Below are positions 16,911 through 26,438 of a stretch of DNA of 64,000 nt, piece after piece. Position 1 is the first letter of the stretch. Each line of letters begins with the position of its first letter. The position numbers were made by a program, and so were the translations under genes. Below the pieces are notes generated by a model. It did no database searches. It was not told the DNA's origin and worked only from the letters and a program-made list of their open reading frames with translations. The DNA is from Gemmatimonadota bacterium (GTDB lineage Bacteria > Gemmatimonadota > Gemmatimonadetes > Gemmatimonadales > Gemmatimonadaceae): NCBI GenBank assembly GCA_016712265.1, contig JADJRJ010000031.1:992001-1056000 (forward strand). Direction: 5' to 3'.

Positions 16911-18608
16911 CTAACGCGGCCCCGTGACCGGGGTCGCCAGTGGGGTTGGCGTGCGCCCCGCGATCCAGTGCCGGGCGTGGTCCAGCGCATCCTCCAGCGT
17001 CAGGAAGACTGCGTCGCCGCCAAGCTCAGGCCATAGTGCCGAGCGCTCGAGGGCCAGCCGGGGCTGCGCATGCACCTCCGCGACGAGGACCAGGATCCGT
17101 TCGGCGCGACTGCGACGGACGACATCTCGTAGCGCACGCAGGGCGGTGGCGTCGAGCAGCGTGACCTCGCGCATGCGGATGATCAGGACCTTCGGACGGC
17201 GCGCCACCTGTGCCAATGTGTCCTTGAAACGTTCAGCGGCCCCGAAGAAGAAGGCTCCGCTTACTTCGAAGACCTCAACCCCGTCCGGTATCGCCACGGC
17301 GGACAGCTCGCGGTCACTGCCCGCGGCCTCGTCCTGCAAGGCGCGCCGCATCGGGTTCACTCCGGTGGTATCCGCCATCCGGTACATGAACAGGAACGAG
17401 GCCAGGACCATCCCGACCTCGATCGCCACCGTGAGGTCGACCACCACGGTCAACAGGAATGACACCAACAGGACGGCGACGTCGGCCCGTGGCGCGCGCA
17501 GGTCATCGACGAAGTTCTGCCACTCGCTCATGTGGTACGCGACGAGGAGCAGGATGGCGGCGAGGGTCGCCAGAGGGATCAAGGAGGCCCACCGGCCAAA
17601 GAGGACTGTGATGAGGAGGAGGACCACCGCGTGCCACATCCCTGCGACGGGCGTTCGCGCGCCGTTCTTGATGTTTGTCGCCGTCCGTGCGATGGCCCCG
17701 GTCGCCGGGATCCCGCCGAAGGTGGCCGACGCCACGTTCGCGATCCCTTGGGCGACAAGTTCCATGTTGGATCGATGGCGTGAGCCGATCATCCCATCGG
17801 CGACGACGGCGGAGAGGAGCGATTCGATGGCTCCCAGCAGGGCGAGGGCAAAGGCTGGCGAGATGAGGCGGGTGGCTTCCGACAGGGTGATGGCTGGCGG
17901 CCGCGGCATCGGCAGCTCAAGGGTCAACGCGCCAAAGCGGGACCCGATGGTCTCCACCGGGAGCTGGAACGCCTGAACAACCACGGTCGTGACGATCAAC
18001 GCGACCAACGGGGCAGGGATCCGGCGACTGATGCGCGGCCACAGCAGGAGGATGGCACCGGCGAGGCACGTGATTCCGATAGCCCACGGGTTGGTCGAGC
18101 CGACATTCTGAGCGTAGGCCTCCACCTTGGCGAAGAACTCCGCCGGCACGGGGCCCATCGAGAGGCCGAGGGCGTCCTTCACCTGGCCGAGGGCAATGAT
18201 CACCGCGATCCCCGACGTGAAGCCCGTGATGAGCGGCTGCGGGATGAACTTGATGACCAGCCCCATCCGCGCGATGCCCATGGCGATGAGCATCAACCCG
18301 GCCAGCGTGGTGGCCACGCGCAGTCCGTCGATCCCGTACTCCTGTACGATGCCGTAGATGATCACGACAAAGGCGCCGGTCGGCCCCCCGATCTGCACCC
18401 GCGATCCACCGAGGGCGGAGATCAGGAAGCCGGCGATGATGGCGGTGATCAGGCCGGCCTGGGGCGTCACCCCACTGGCAATGGCGAAGGCAATGGCCAG
18501 CGGCAGGGCCACGATACCCACGATCGTGCCGGCCAGAAGGTCGCTGGCGAGTTGGGGGCGTGAGTACCCCTGCAGGGTCGTCGCGAGTTTCGGGACGAGG
18601 TCGCGCAC
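16911..18608 (-). CDS. SulP-family anion transporter with STAS domain
   Basis: 565 residues. The first 400 carry 10-14 hydrophobic segments with the SulP pattern: ALPLAIAFAIASGVTPQAGLI, SALGGSRVQIGGPTGAFVVI and the GGIPATGAIARTATNIKNGA stretch. A cytoplasmic STAS domain follows at about 440-545 (VEVFEVSGAFFFGAAERFKD, then LIIRMREVTLLDATALRAL with the conserved Asp/Ala/Thr). These proteins move sulfate, bicarbonate or related anions; substrate cannot be told here. The stop TAG lies inside a GCCTAACG copy (16909-16916). Confidence 0.9.
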   Translation of the reverse strand: MRDLVPKLATTLQGYSRPQLASDLLAGTIVGIVALPLAIAFAIASGVTPQAGLITAIIAGFLISALGGSRVQIGGPTGAFVVIIYGIVQEYGIDGLRVATTLAGLMLIAMGIARMGLVIKFIPQPLITGFTSGIAVIIALGQVKDALGLSMGPVPAEFFAKVEAYAQNVGSTNPWAIGITCLAGAILLLWPRISRRIPAPLVALIVTTVVVQAFQLPVETIGSRFGALTLELPMPRPPAITLSEATRLISPAFALALLGAIESLLSAVVADGMIGSRHRSNMELVAQGIANVASATFGGIPATGAIARTATNIKNGARTPVAGMWHAVVLLLITVLFGRWASLIPLATLAAILLLVAYHMSEWQNFVDDLRAPRADVAVLLVSFLLTVVVDLTVAIEVGMVLASFLFMYRMADTTGVNPMRRALQDEAAGSDRELSAVAIPDGVEVFEVSGAFFFGAAERFKDTLAQVARRPKVLIIRMREVTLLDATALRALRDVVRRSRAERILVLVAEVHAQPRLALERSALWPELGGDAVFLTLEDALDHARHWIAGRTPTPLATPVTGPR

Positions 18609-18813
18609 CGTGACAATCTACGATGACTCGGCTGGAGACGGCGGGGCGGTGGGAAATGGGTTCAGCGCCACGCCGGTTCCCGTGCGGAGCGTGCGGGTGA
18701 CGCTGCGTATCGCGCGGCTCGTCACGCCCGACCACGCGATGTGACACCGGCATGGCGGGGGGGTGTGTCGCGCGCGAACTTCCGGGGACTGCGTCCTTTT
18801 CGGAGCTGCCCTG

Positions 18814-21800
18814 ATGACTCGCGCTGTTCGCGTCGCTACTCGCTTGTTGGTTGCCGCGCTTCTCCTGCCACAGCTCACGGCGGGCCAGACGCCGCCGCGC
18901 GCGGGTTTGCCGCTCCAGGCGGCACGGCGCCTGACGTACACCGCCACCCGGGGCTCATGGATCTCGGTCGACGTGAGCCCGGATGGCCAGCGTATCGTCC
19001 TGGACTTCCTCGGCGACATCTACACCATTCCGATCGCCGGCGGGTCGGCCACGCGCCTGACGAGTGGATTGGCGCACGACGCACAGCCGCGGTTCAGTCC
19101 CGACGGCCGACGCATCGCGTTCCTCAGCGACCGCAGCGGTGGCGACAACCTCTGGGTCATGGGCGCCGACGGTCGCGACACCGTGCAGCTGTCGAAGACC
19201 TCCGACGACATGTACGTGTCACCAGAGTGGACGCCGGATGGCAAGTACCTGGCCGTGACGCGCTCGGGGCAGGGCGCCCCGAAGATCTTCTTCTATCACG
19301 TGGACGGTGGGGCGGGGGTGCAGGTCATCCGCGAGCCGGCCCCGCTGTCGGCCATTGGGGCGACCTTCTCGCCCGACGGCCGCAACATGTGGTACGCAAC
19401 CCGACAGGCGACGTGGACCTACAACGCCATCTTTCCGCAATACCAGCTGGCGCAGTACGATCGGCAGCTGGGCACGGCGACGACGATGACGGCGCGGTAT
19501 GGGTCCGCCTTCCGACCGGCCGTCTCCCCGGACGGCAAGTGGCTCGCCTACGGCAGCCGGTACGAGGAGAAGACCGGCTTGCGTCTGCGCGAGCTGGCGA
19601 CGGGAGAGGAACGGTGGCTCGCGTACCCGATCCAGCGCGACAACCAGGAGTCGATGCTCGAGATTGATGCGTTGCCCGGTTACGACTTCACGCCGGACAG
19701 CCGGGCGATCGTGATGAGCTATGGTGGCGAGATCTGGCGTGTGCCGGTGGACGGCTCGGCGCCGTCGAAGATTCCGTTCTCGATTGACGTCGACGTGGCC
19801 ATTGGGCCGGAGGTGAAGTTCCAGTACCCGATCGAGGACACGCCGACGATCGTCGCGTCGCAGATCCGCGACGGGGTGCCGTCGCCCGATGGGCGGCGGC
19901 TGGCCTTCTCAGCGTTCGGCGACCTGTGGGTGATGGACCTGCCTTCGGGCACGCCGCGTCGCGTGGTCGGGAGCGCGGAAGGCGAACATCATCCGGCGTG
20001 GTCGCCGGATGGGCAGTGGATCGCCTACGTCACCTGGACGACGACCGGTGGTCACATCCACAAGGTCCGGTCCGACGGTACGGGCCAGCCGGTCCGTCTG
20101 ACCAACGAGACGGCAACCTATTATGCGACGCAGTGGGCCCCAGATGGGGGCCGCATCGTCGCCATGCAGGCGGATGCGCGGGAACTTCGCGATGCGCTGC
20201 AGCGCTTTGGAGGCGGGCAGGCGGCGCGCTTTGTATGGGTAAGTGCCGATGGCGGTCCGGTGACGCGCATTCGGGGGGCCGGCGGGCTGGGCGACCCCCA
20301 CTTCACCAGCGACGCGACGCGGATCCATGCCTATGGCGGCGGTGAGGGGTTGGTCTCGTTCCGGTGGGACGGGACCGACCTTCGGCAGCATGTGCGGGTG
20401 ACCGGCCAGGCCGGCCCTGGCGGCGGGCAAGCCCCGAGCGCCTCTACCGTACGGATGGCGCCACGCGGCGATCTCGCCCTCGCCCAGGTCGGGTCGGACT
20501 TCTACACGGTGGTGGTGCCGCAAGTGGGTGGACCGGTCCCGGTGATCTCGGTGGCCAACCCCGACAATGCAGCCACGCCGGTCCGCAAGCTCTCGGACAT
20601 TGGCGGGGAGTTTCCGGCGTGGCAGTCCAATGGCCGTGTGGTGCATTGGTCGATTGGCAATGCGCTGGTGACGTATGACCTGGATCGTGCGCAGGCCGTT
20701 GATGACTCGGTGCGGACGGCGCGACGGGCGGCGGCGGCCGACACGACGCGGCGCACGGCACGTGATTCCGCCGCGGCCTACAAGCCCACAGAAGTTCGCG
20801 TCCAGGTGACGGGGAATCGGGACACCCCGCGTGGGGCCGTCGTGTTGCGTGGGGCACGCGTGATCACGATGCGGGGCACCGAGGTGCTGGCCGGAGCGGA
20901 CGTGGTCGTGCGCGACAACCGCATCGTGGGCGTCGGGCGCCGCGGGAGTGTGCCAGTGCCCGCGGGCGCGCGCATCATCGATGTGCGTGGCAAGACGATC
21001 GTGCCGGGCTTCGTGGACACCCATGCGCACTTTCGGCACTCGCCAGACATCCACACGGTGCAGCCGTGGGCGTTGCTGGCCAACCTGGCCTATGGCGTGA
21101 CGACGACGCGCGATCCCCAGACCGGGTCGACCGACGTGCTGTCGTATGCCGATCGCGTCACGGTAGGTGAGCTGGTGGGTCCGCGGATCTACTCGACCGG
21201 GCCGGGGATCTTCGCCGGTGAACGCATCCGCTCGTTGGAGCAGGCGCGGAACGTCCTCAAGAGATATAGCGAGTACTACGACACGAAGACGATCAAGATG
21301 TACGGCGCGGGCAACCGGCAGATCCGCCAGTGGATCATGATGGCGGCGCGCGAGCTCAAGTTGATGCCGACCACCGAGGCGGGGCTGGCCTTCCGCACCA
21401 ACATCACGATGGCGCTCGACGGGTATGCGGGGATCGAGCACAACCTCCCGATCACGCCGTTGTTCGACGATGTCCTCAAGTTGTTCGCCACGTCGGGCAC
21501 CGTGTCGACCCCGACCCTGCTGGTGACCTATGGTGGGCCGTGGGCCGAGAACTGGTACTACACGCGCGAGAACCCCAACAAGGATCCCAAGCTGCGTCGC
21601 TTTACGCCGGATGATGACCTGGACGCGAAGACGCGGCGTCGAGGCACCGGCGCCGGGGGCTCACCAGGCCCGGCGGGGTGGTTCATGGACGAGGAGTTCC
21701 ATTTCAAGGAACACGCGAAGGTCATCCGCGACCTGGTGGCCGCGGGCGGCAAGGCGGGGATCGGGAGCCATGGGCAGCTGCAGGGGCTCGGGTATCACTG

Positions 21801-22113
21801 GGAGCTCTGGACGGTGGCATCTGGTGGTTTGTCCAACCACGATGCCCTCCGGGTGGCCACGCTCATGGGGGCCACGGCCCTCGGCCTCGAGCGCGACCTT
21901 GGCTCCGTCGAACCGGGGAAGCTGGCCGACCTGGTCGTGCTGGACGCGGATCCGCTGGTCAACATTCGCAATACCAACACCGTGCGGTGGGTGATGCGGA
22001 ATGGACGGCTCTACGACGGCAACACGCTGGACGAGGTGTGGCCGCGTCAGCGGGCCCTGCCGCCGCAGCCCTGGCGGCAGCCGGCACCACAGGTCAACGC
22101 GGGGGTCCGGTAG
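18814..22113 (+). CDS. exported amidohydrolase with TolB-like beta-propeller
   Basis: 1,099 residues from the ATG at 18814, eight bases after GGAG; the longer in-frame frame lacks a signal peptide. Residues 1-24 are a signal peptide. About 30-600 are WD40/TolB-like (PD40) repeats with recurring SPDG..IAF or WSPDGQWIAY motifs. From about 680 an imidazolonepropionase-type amidohydrolase domain follows: metal-binding H737-A-H739 in VDTHAHFRH, later GIEHN, and the C-terminal GKLADLVVLDADPL. This fusion is common in Gemmatimonadota and Acidobacteriota; peptidase-like action on cyclic or dipeptide substrates is a guess. It overlaps motB by 20 bases tail to tail. Confidence 0.87.
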   Translation: MTRAVRVATRLLVAALLLPQLTAGQTPPRAGLPLQAARRLTYTATRGSWISVDVSPDGQRIVLDFLGDIYTIPIAGGSATRLTSGLAHDAQPRFSPDGRRIAFLSDRSGGDNLWVMGADGRDTVQLSKTSDDMYVSPEWTPDGKYLAVTRSGQGAPKIFFYHVDGGAGVQVIREPAPLSAIGATFSPDGRNMWYATRQATWTYNAIFPQYQLAQYDRQLGTATTMTARYGSAFRPAVSPDGKWLAYGSRYEEKTGLRLRELATGEERWLAYPIQRDNQESMLEIDALPGYDFTPDSRAIVMSYGGEIWRVPVDGSAPSKIPFSIDVDVAIGPEVKFQYPIEDTPTIVASQIRDGVPSPDGRRLAFSAFGDLWVMDLPSGTPRRVVGSAEGEHHPAWSPDGQWIAYVTWTTTGGHIHKVRSDGTGQPVRLTNETATYYATQWAPDGGRIVAMQADARELRDALQRFGGGQAARFVWVSADGGPVTRIRGAGGLGDPHFTSDATRIHAYGGGEGLVSFRWDGTDLRQHVRVTGQAGPGGGQAPSASTVRMAPRGDLALAQVGSDFYTVVVPQVGGPVPVISVANPDNAATPVRKLSDIGGEFPAWQSNGRVVHWSIGNALVTYDLDRAQAVDDSVRTARRAAAADTTRRTARDSAAAYKPTEVRVQVTGNRDTPRGAVVLRGARVITMRGTEVLAGADVVVRDNRIVGVGRRGSVPVPAGARIIDVRGKTIVPGFVDTHAHFRHSPDIHTVQPWALLANLAYGVTTTRDPQTGSTDVLSYADRVTVGELVGPRIYSTGPGIFAGERIRSLEQARNVLKRYSEYYDTKTIKMYGAGNRQIRQWIMMAARELKLMPTTEAGLAFRTNITMALDGYAGIEHNLPITPLFDDVLKLFATSGTVSTPTLLVTYGGPWAENWYYTRENPNKDPKLRRFTPDDDLDAKTRRRGTGAGGSPGPAGWFMDEEFHFKEHAKVIRDLVAAGGKAGIGSHGQLQGLGYHWELWTVASGGLSNHDALRVATLMGATALGLERDLGSVEPGKLADLVVLDADPLVNIRNTNTVRWVMRNGRLYDGNTLDEVWPRQRALPPQPWRQPAPQVNAGVR

Positions 22114-22966
22114 CGGGCGCGGCATCGCGGATCGCACTGTCGCGGGCCGCGCCTTCGATCTGGCTCCGCAACGCATCCACCGAGCGCGGCTCCGGCACCG
22201 TGGTGTAGGGGAGGAGGATCGAGATCCGCCGGTTCGAGGGATTCTGCGGGTCGCCCGGGTACTTGAGCTGGCGGTCCGCGAGGCCATTGACCTCGACGAT
22301 CCGCGCCGGCGGGATGCCGCTGCGCTCAAGGATCCGCCGCGCCGCGTTGGCGCGGTCGCCCGACAACTCCCAGTTGGTGTAGTCCACCCGGCCGTAGGGG
22401 CGCGCGTCGGTGTGCCCCTCGATCACCATTGGGTTGTCCATCTCGTTCAGCTGGCCGGCGATGACGCCGAGGGCCGTGGCGCCGATGTCCTTCATGCTGG
22501 CGGAACCCACCTCGAAGAAGGTGTTGCCGCGCGAGTTCTCCAGCATCTCGATCCGCAGCCCCGCGTTGGTGATCGTGATCTCGATGTTGGAGGTCATGAG
22601 CCCGTCGCCGGCGATCGAGTCCATCTTGCCGGTGAGCACGCGCTTGATCTCCTCAAAACGGCGTTCCTCGAGCGAGCGCAGGGCGACCTGCATCGCCTCG
22701 CGCTGCACGGAGGCCGGGGATGATCCACTGGCCAGCGGACTCGAGCCGGACGAGTACCCCTTCTTAAAGCCGATCGGGTTGGAGAAGTACCCCTCGATCG
22801 CCTTCTTGGTGTTCTCGTCCATGCCGAGGATCCACATCACCATGAAGAAGGCCATCATGGCGGTCACGAAGTCGGCGTAGGCCACCTTCCAGGAGCCGCC
22901 GTGGTGGCCATGGCCGCCCTTCTTGATCTTCTTGATGATGATGGTCTTGCCGCCACCCTTGGCCAC
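22094..22966 (-). CDS. motB: flagellar motor stator protein MotB
   Basis: 290 residues. A basic, His/Gly-rich cytoplasmic lead is followed by one membrane helix with the proton-binding Asp-32 in WKVAYADFVTAMMAFFMVMW, the same position as in E. coli MotB. The C-terminal OmpA-like peptidoglycan-binding domain reads VIEGHTDARPYG and LSGDRANAARRIL. The GTG start at 22966 is one base after the motA stop. The sequence around the Asp fits a proton-driven motor, though ion choice is not proven. The 3' end overlaps the convergent amidohydrolase gene. Confidence 0.94.
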   Translation of the reverse strand: MAKGGGKTIIIKKIKKGGHGHHGGSWKVAYADFVTAMMAFFMVMWILGMDENTKKAIEGYFSNPIGFKKGYSSGSSPLASGSSPASVQREAMQVALRSLEERRFEEIKRVLTGKMDSIAGDGLMTSNIEITITNAGLRIEMLENSRGNTFFEVGSASMKDIGATALGVIAGQLNEMDNPMVIEGHTDARPYGRVDYTNWELSGDRANAARRILERSGIPPARIVEVNGLADRQLKYPGDPQNPSNRRISILLPYTTVPEPRSVDALRSQIEGAARDSAIRDAAPATGPPR

Positions 22967-22967
22967 G

Positions 22968-23825
22968 TTACGCTGCCTTCTTGCGCGTCAGCCCTTCCAA
23001 CTCGGCGAACGAGGGCCGGTCTGCGGGTTCGATGTTGCGACGGGCAAACTCGACGCAGGTCATCGGCGCGTCGCCGCGTGCAAACGAGAGGAGCGCCGTG
23101 CGGATGCAGGCCATGTACTGTCCCTCGGCGCGCTGGCGCGCCTCGACGGACTTGGCAAACGGGCCGATCATCCCGTAGGCGAGGAGAATGCCCAGGAACG
23201 TTCCCACGAGGGCCGCGGCGACTTTGTTGCCGATTTCCGATGCCGCGCCACCGATCGAGCCCATCGTGATGACCACGCCGAGCACGGCGGCGACGATCCC
23301 GAAGCCCGGCATCGCGTCGCCCATCAGGGTGATGGCATTGGGGACCTGGTGCTCTTCCTCGTGGTGTCGCTCGAGGTCCAGGTCGAGGATCTCCGCCAGG
23401 TGATGATCCTCGACGGCACCCGTCAACAACACCTTGAGTGTATCGCAGAGGAATACGACCGCGTGGTGGTGATGCAGGAATCCCTTGTACTTCGAGAAGA
23501 TCGCACTCTTCTTCGGGTCCTCGATGTGGGGTTCCAGGGCGATCAGGCCGTCCTTGCGCGCCGTCTGGAAGACCTCGAACAGGACCTGCAGCAACTCCCC
23601 GTACGACTTCTTAGTAAAGGGATTCGGCTTGAGGGCGGCGATGGAGGCCGAAATGGACTGCTTGATGACCGTCGGCGGGTTGGCCAGGATGAACGCACCG
23701 ATGCCGGCGCCGCCGATAATGATGAACTCGGTTGGTTGCCAGAGCACCGCGAGCTTGCCGTGGTGCAGCACGTACCCCGCAATGACGGAGCCGAGGACGA
23801 CCACGAGGCCGATGATCTGGAACAC
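22968..23825 (-). CDS. motA: flagellar motor stator protein MotA
   Basis: 285 residues with four membrane segments: two near the N-terminus (IIGLVVVLGSVIAGYVL and FIIIGGAGIGAFILA) and two around 170-225 (MPGFGIVAAVLGVVITM and ALVGTFLGILLAYGMIGP), plus the large cytoplasmic loop of MotA. It forms the stator ring with MotB and presses on FliG. The start is a GTG at 23825. A sigma-28-like -10 box lies about 45 bases upstream, so the pair can be expressed as late genes apart from the flg block before it. Confidence 0.94.
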   Translation of the reverse strand: MFQIIGLVVVLGSVIAGYVLHHGKLAVLWQPTEFIIIGGAGIGAFILANPPTVIKQSISASIAALKPNPFTKKSYGELLQVLFEVFQTARKDGLIALEPHIEDPKKSAIFSKYKGFLHHHHAVVFLCDTLKVLLTGAVEDHHLAEILDLDLERHHEEEHQVPNAITLMGDAMPGFGIVAAVLGVVITMGSIGGAASEIGNKVAAALVGTFLGILLAYGMIGPFAKSVEARQRAEGQYMACIRTALLSFARGDAPMTCVEFARRNIEPADRPSFAELEGLTRKKAA

Positions 23826-23869
23826 GCGACGGGGAGAGGCGGGTGAACGAAAGAGTGGGGCACTTCGGA

Positions 23870-23877
23870 GTATCGGC
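23870..23877 (-). promoter_or_regulatory. candidate sigma-28 -10 box for motAB
   Basis: GCCGATAC read on the minus strand, identical to the box before flgL and one base from that before fliC, placed about 45 bases before the motA start in a non-coding gap. No good -35 TAAA is seen at the expected distance, which lowers confidence. Confidence 0.4.
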
Positions 23878-23907
23878 GCATGGGCACGCCGGGGTGAGTC
23901 CTGGCCG

Positions 23908-24141
23908 TCAGGGCGACGCGCGTGGCTTTACGCCGCCAATCAGGTCGCGGGCCGCCGCGTCGGCGCCAGCCCGGCGATTCTGGTCCGCGACCTGACTCGC
24001 GATCTCCTCACGAACAATCGAGACATGCGACGGCGCGTCGATGCCCAGGCGCACGCCCCGGCGATCGCTCGCCAGGACGACAATGCGAATGCCGCCGTCG
24101 ATCATGACGGCATCCCCGGGCTTTCGGCTGAGAATCAACAT
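23908..24141 (-). CDS. csrA: RNA-binding translational regulator CsrA
   Basis: 77 residues. The start MLILSRKPGD keeps the RNA-contacting Leu-4 and Arg-6, and Arg-44 is in VREEI. A C-terminal tail of about 25 residues makes it longer than E. coli CsrA (61) and close to the Bacillus type (74), in which the tail takes part in FliW binding. It follows flgK by two bases and thus belongs to the flg operon. With fliW downstream of flgL, and GGA sites in the fliC leader, it is the likely repressor of flagellin translation. Confidence 0.93.
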   Translation of the reverse strand: MLILSRKPGDAVMIDGGIRIVVLASDRRGVRLGIDAPSHVSIVREEIASQVADQNRRAGADAAARDLIGGVKPRASP

Positions 24142-24143
24142 CG

Positions 24144-25604
24144 CTACACCATCGCGAGAATGGCGGCGGCCATCTCGTCGGCCGTCTGGACGAGCTTGGT
24201 GGCGGCCGCGTACGCCTGCTGGTGTCGCATCAGGAGTGTGAGTTCCTCGTCAATCGAGACCCCGGCCACGGACGCCCGGCGGTTATCTGCCTGCTTGGTC
24301 AGCGCGTCGTAGACCTCGTGCTGGTGCGACGCGTCAGCGACCGACACCCCGAGTCCGGAGATCGTCTGGGCATGATGGTCGATATACGACTCCCCTGTGG
24401 CGAAGCCGATGACCGTGGCGAAATTGGCCCCCAGCCGAGCTTGCAGGGCAGCCATGCCGCTATCGTCGCGCAACGCAGACAGGGCCAGCGCGACGTTGTT
24501 GTTCCCCGCCGCATTTTGTGCGTCACCGGCTGCGATCACGGCGGCGCTGGTGGTGACGGCCGCTGAGAGTCGGATCCCGCCGGCGGTGGTCCAGGCCGGG
24601 TCGAAGAAGTCCACCATCGAGCCGGTGGGGCCGTTGACCGGGTTCCAGTTGCTGCCGCCTAACGCGTCGCCCGCGGTCGTCCACCCGCTGCGGTGGTACT
24701 CGTTGACGCCGTTGACCAGGCCCCGCGCGAAACCATCGAGGCGCGCGGTCAGCGCGGGCAAGTCGACGTTAATGACGTCGACCATGGCTTGCAGTGGGCC
24801 GGTCACACCCACGAGTGGATCGGGGTCACCCTTCAGGCCGAGCGAGACGGTCGTCCCGCCCCGGAGCTCGAGGGTACGCGCATTCGTCGCGTCCACCAGC
24901 ATCGTGGAGCGAATGTAGACCGCCATCGTCCCGTTGGCCTGGATCTCGGTGCGCGCCCCTGCGATCTGTGCCAGTCGGTCGGCGATGCGGTCTCGCGCAT
25001 CGCGCAGGTCCGGTGCCTGCAACCCGCCCACTTCCGCCGAGGTGATCTGCCGATTGAGGTCTCCGAGTTGCCCGGCAAGGACATTGATCTCGGCCACCGT
25101 CTCCCCGAGTCGCGAGCGCGTCCGGGTGGAGAGGTCGGCCAGGCGCGTGGCGTACGAATTCAGCGACGTCGCCAGCTGGATGCCCCGTTGACGCACCACA
25201 CTCTGTGCCGCCGGGCTCGACGGCGCATTGGACAAGTCGCTCCACGCGTTCCAGAACTGGTCCAGGGTGGTCGAGAGTCCGTTGTCGCTGGGTTCGGCCA
25301 ACACCTGTTCCGCTTCCGCGAGCACGTCGTAGCGCAGCAGGAACGCGTCGCGCGTGCCAACTTCGCGTCGGTAGCTGTTGTCGAGATGTTCCGAGCGGAG
25401 CCGGATGACATTGGAGACCGTGGCACCGGTCCCGACATTGCCGAACGAGAACGCCTGCGGCCATCGCGCGACCAGCTCGGCGCGCTGCCGGGAGTAGCCC
25501 TCGGTCTCAGCATTGGCGAGGTTGTGCGATACCGTCTGCAGCGCGGTCTGGTGGGCGGAGATCGCCGTCCGCGCGATGCTGAGGATGCTCCCGAAGGTCG
25601 ACAC
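24144..25604 (-). CDS. flgK: flagellar hook-associated protein 1
   Basis: 486 residues from the GTG at 25604, one base after the flgN stop; a longer frame runs back into flgN and is not used. The N-terminus has the axial-protein signature SILSIARTAISAHQTALQTVSHNLANAETEGYSRQRAE. The C-terminus has the matching helix (SIDEELTLLMRHQQAYAAATKLVQTADEM). FlgK joins hook and filament together with FlgL. The length is ordinary, without a large surface insertion. Codon LEU-Gly at 24657-24664 uses a rare TTA within the GCCTAACG octamer. Confidence 0.93.
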   Translation of the reverse strand: MSTFGSILSIARTAISAHQTALQTVSHNLANAETEGYSRQRAELVARWPQAFSFGNVGTGATVSNVIRLRSEHLDNSYRREVGTRDAFLLRYDVLAEAEQVLAEPSDNGLSTTLDQFWNAWSDLSNAPSSPAAQSVVRQRGIQLATSLNSYATRLADLSTRTRSRLGETVAEINVLAGQLGDLNRQITSAEVGGLQAPDLRDARDRIADRLAQIAGARTEIQANGTMAVYIRSTMLVDATNARTLELRGGTTVSLGLKGDPDPLVGVTGPLQAMVDVINVDLPALTARLDGFARGLVNGVNEYHRSGWTTAGDALGGSNWNPVNGPTGSMVDFFDPAWTTAGGIRLSAAVTTSAAVIAAGDAQNAAGNNNVALALSALRDDSGMAALQARLGANFATVIGFATGESYIDHHAQTISGLGVSVADASHQHEVYDALTKQADNRRASVAGVSIDEELTLLMRHQQAYAAATKLVQTADEMAAAILAMV

Positions 25605-25605
25605 G

Positions 25606-26142
25606 TCAGGCGCGCCGGTTGACGAGGTAGGCCTGGCCACCGCCCGACGCGTTCGCGGGACCGTAGCCGACCTTCTGGTCCGGGACGCCGGCCAGGGCGC
25701 GCACCATGTCCTCGCCGGTCGCGAGGGCCTCGCGGAGCAATTGGCGATTGGTCGCGACCTCGCGGGCCAAGCGTTGGGCGGCACCCTGCAGTTCGTCCCG
25801 CGCGACACGCAGGGCTTCGGTGGCATGGGGCCCGAGCCGCTCGAGCAGGTCACGCAAGGCGAGCGCCTCGGGCTGGCCCAGACGCGCATTGAGGGTGCGC
25901 CGGCGCTTGCGTGCCTCGCCTAACGTCAAGAGGATCCGCTGGACCGCGAAGACCGAATCGTCGATGGCCGCCAGGTCATCCGCGGCGACCGCCTCGCGCT
26001 GCTGGTGCATGGCGGTCACCAACTCCTCGATGAGGCGGCGCTCGGAGACGAGCGCATCCGTGAGTCCGCTGATCAGCGTCGGCCAGTTGGCCACCGCCGT
26101 CGCGGGGGTATCAGCGGTGGGATAGACGGGGACGGCCATCAT
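25606..26142 (-). CDS. flgN: FlgN-like export chaperone
   Basis: 178 residues from the ATG at 26142, which overlaps the flgJ stop (ATGATG). The central 110 residues form long amphipathic helices with the FlgN pattern: LTDALVSERRLIEELVTAMHQQREAVAADDL. FlgN holds FlgK and FlgL for the export gate. Its position directly before flgK supports the call. The C-terminal tail is Gly/Asn-rich. Similarity is by pattern and place, not by strong motif. Confidence 0.75.
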   Translation of the reverse strand: MMAVPVYPTADTPATAVANWPTLISGLTDALVSERRLIEELVTAMHQQREAVAADDLAAIDDSVFAVQRILLTLGEARKRRRTLNARLGQPEALALRDLLERLGPHATEALRVARDELQGAAQRLAREVATNRQLLREALATGEDMVRALAGVPDQKVGYGPANASGGGQAYLVNRRA

Positions 26143-26438
26143 TGGGGCGGTGTGGTCGAGAGAGCGCCGGCGGCGCGAAAGCGCTCGACGAGGGCGTCGG
26201 CGAAGGTGCTCGGCCACTCCTGGGGAACCAGGGCGGCCAGGTGTTGGTCCATGAGGCTGTTGAACATCTCTTCGCCCGCTCCGCCGTTGGTCAGTCCATC
26301 GGTGGGCACGGTCTCCCGCATCGCCTTGAAGAGCTGCTCGACAAACACGCCTTCGAGCTGCCTTACGGCGTGCGCGAGGCGCTGTTCATCAGCCGACGGC
26401 GCGACCGGGCCGGTGGGAGCAATGGTGGGAATGGTCAT
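26139..26438 (-). CDS. flgJ: rod-binding protein, FlgJ N-terminal domain only
   Basis: 99 residues, equal to the rod-binding half of E. coli FlgJ. The motif AVRQLEGVFVEQLFKAMRETV and MFNSLMDQHLAAL are typical. The C-terminal muramidase domain found in enterobacterial FlgJ is absent, so another enzyme must open the peptidoglycan for the rod; the M15 domain inside the linked FliK is a candidate. The ATG at 26438 overlaps the flgI stop by four bases. Confidence 0.88.
   Translation of the reverse strand: MTIPTIAPTGPVAPSADEQRLAHAVRQLEGVFVEQLFKAMRETVPTDGLTNGGAGEEMFNSLMDQHLAALVPQEWPSTFADALVERFRAAGALSTTPPQ

Noticed and set aside
19909..21441. Minus-strand frame of 510 residues inside the amidohydrolase gene
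   Set aside because: Shadow of a clear gene; no family motifs, His/Arg-rich.
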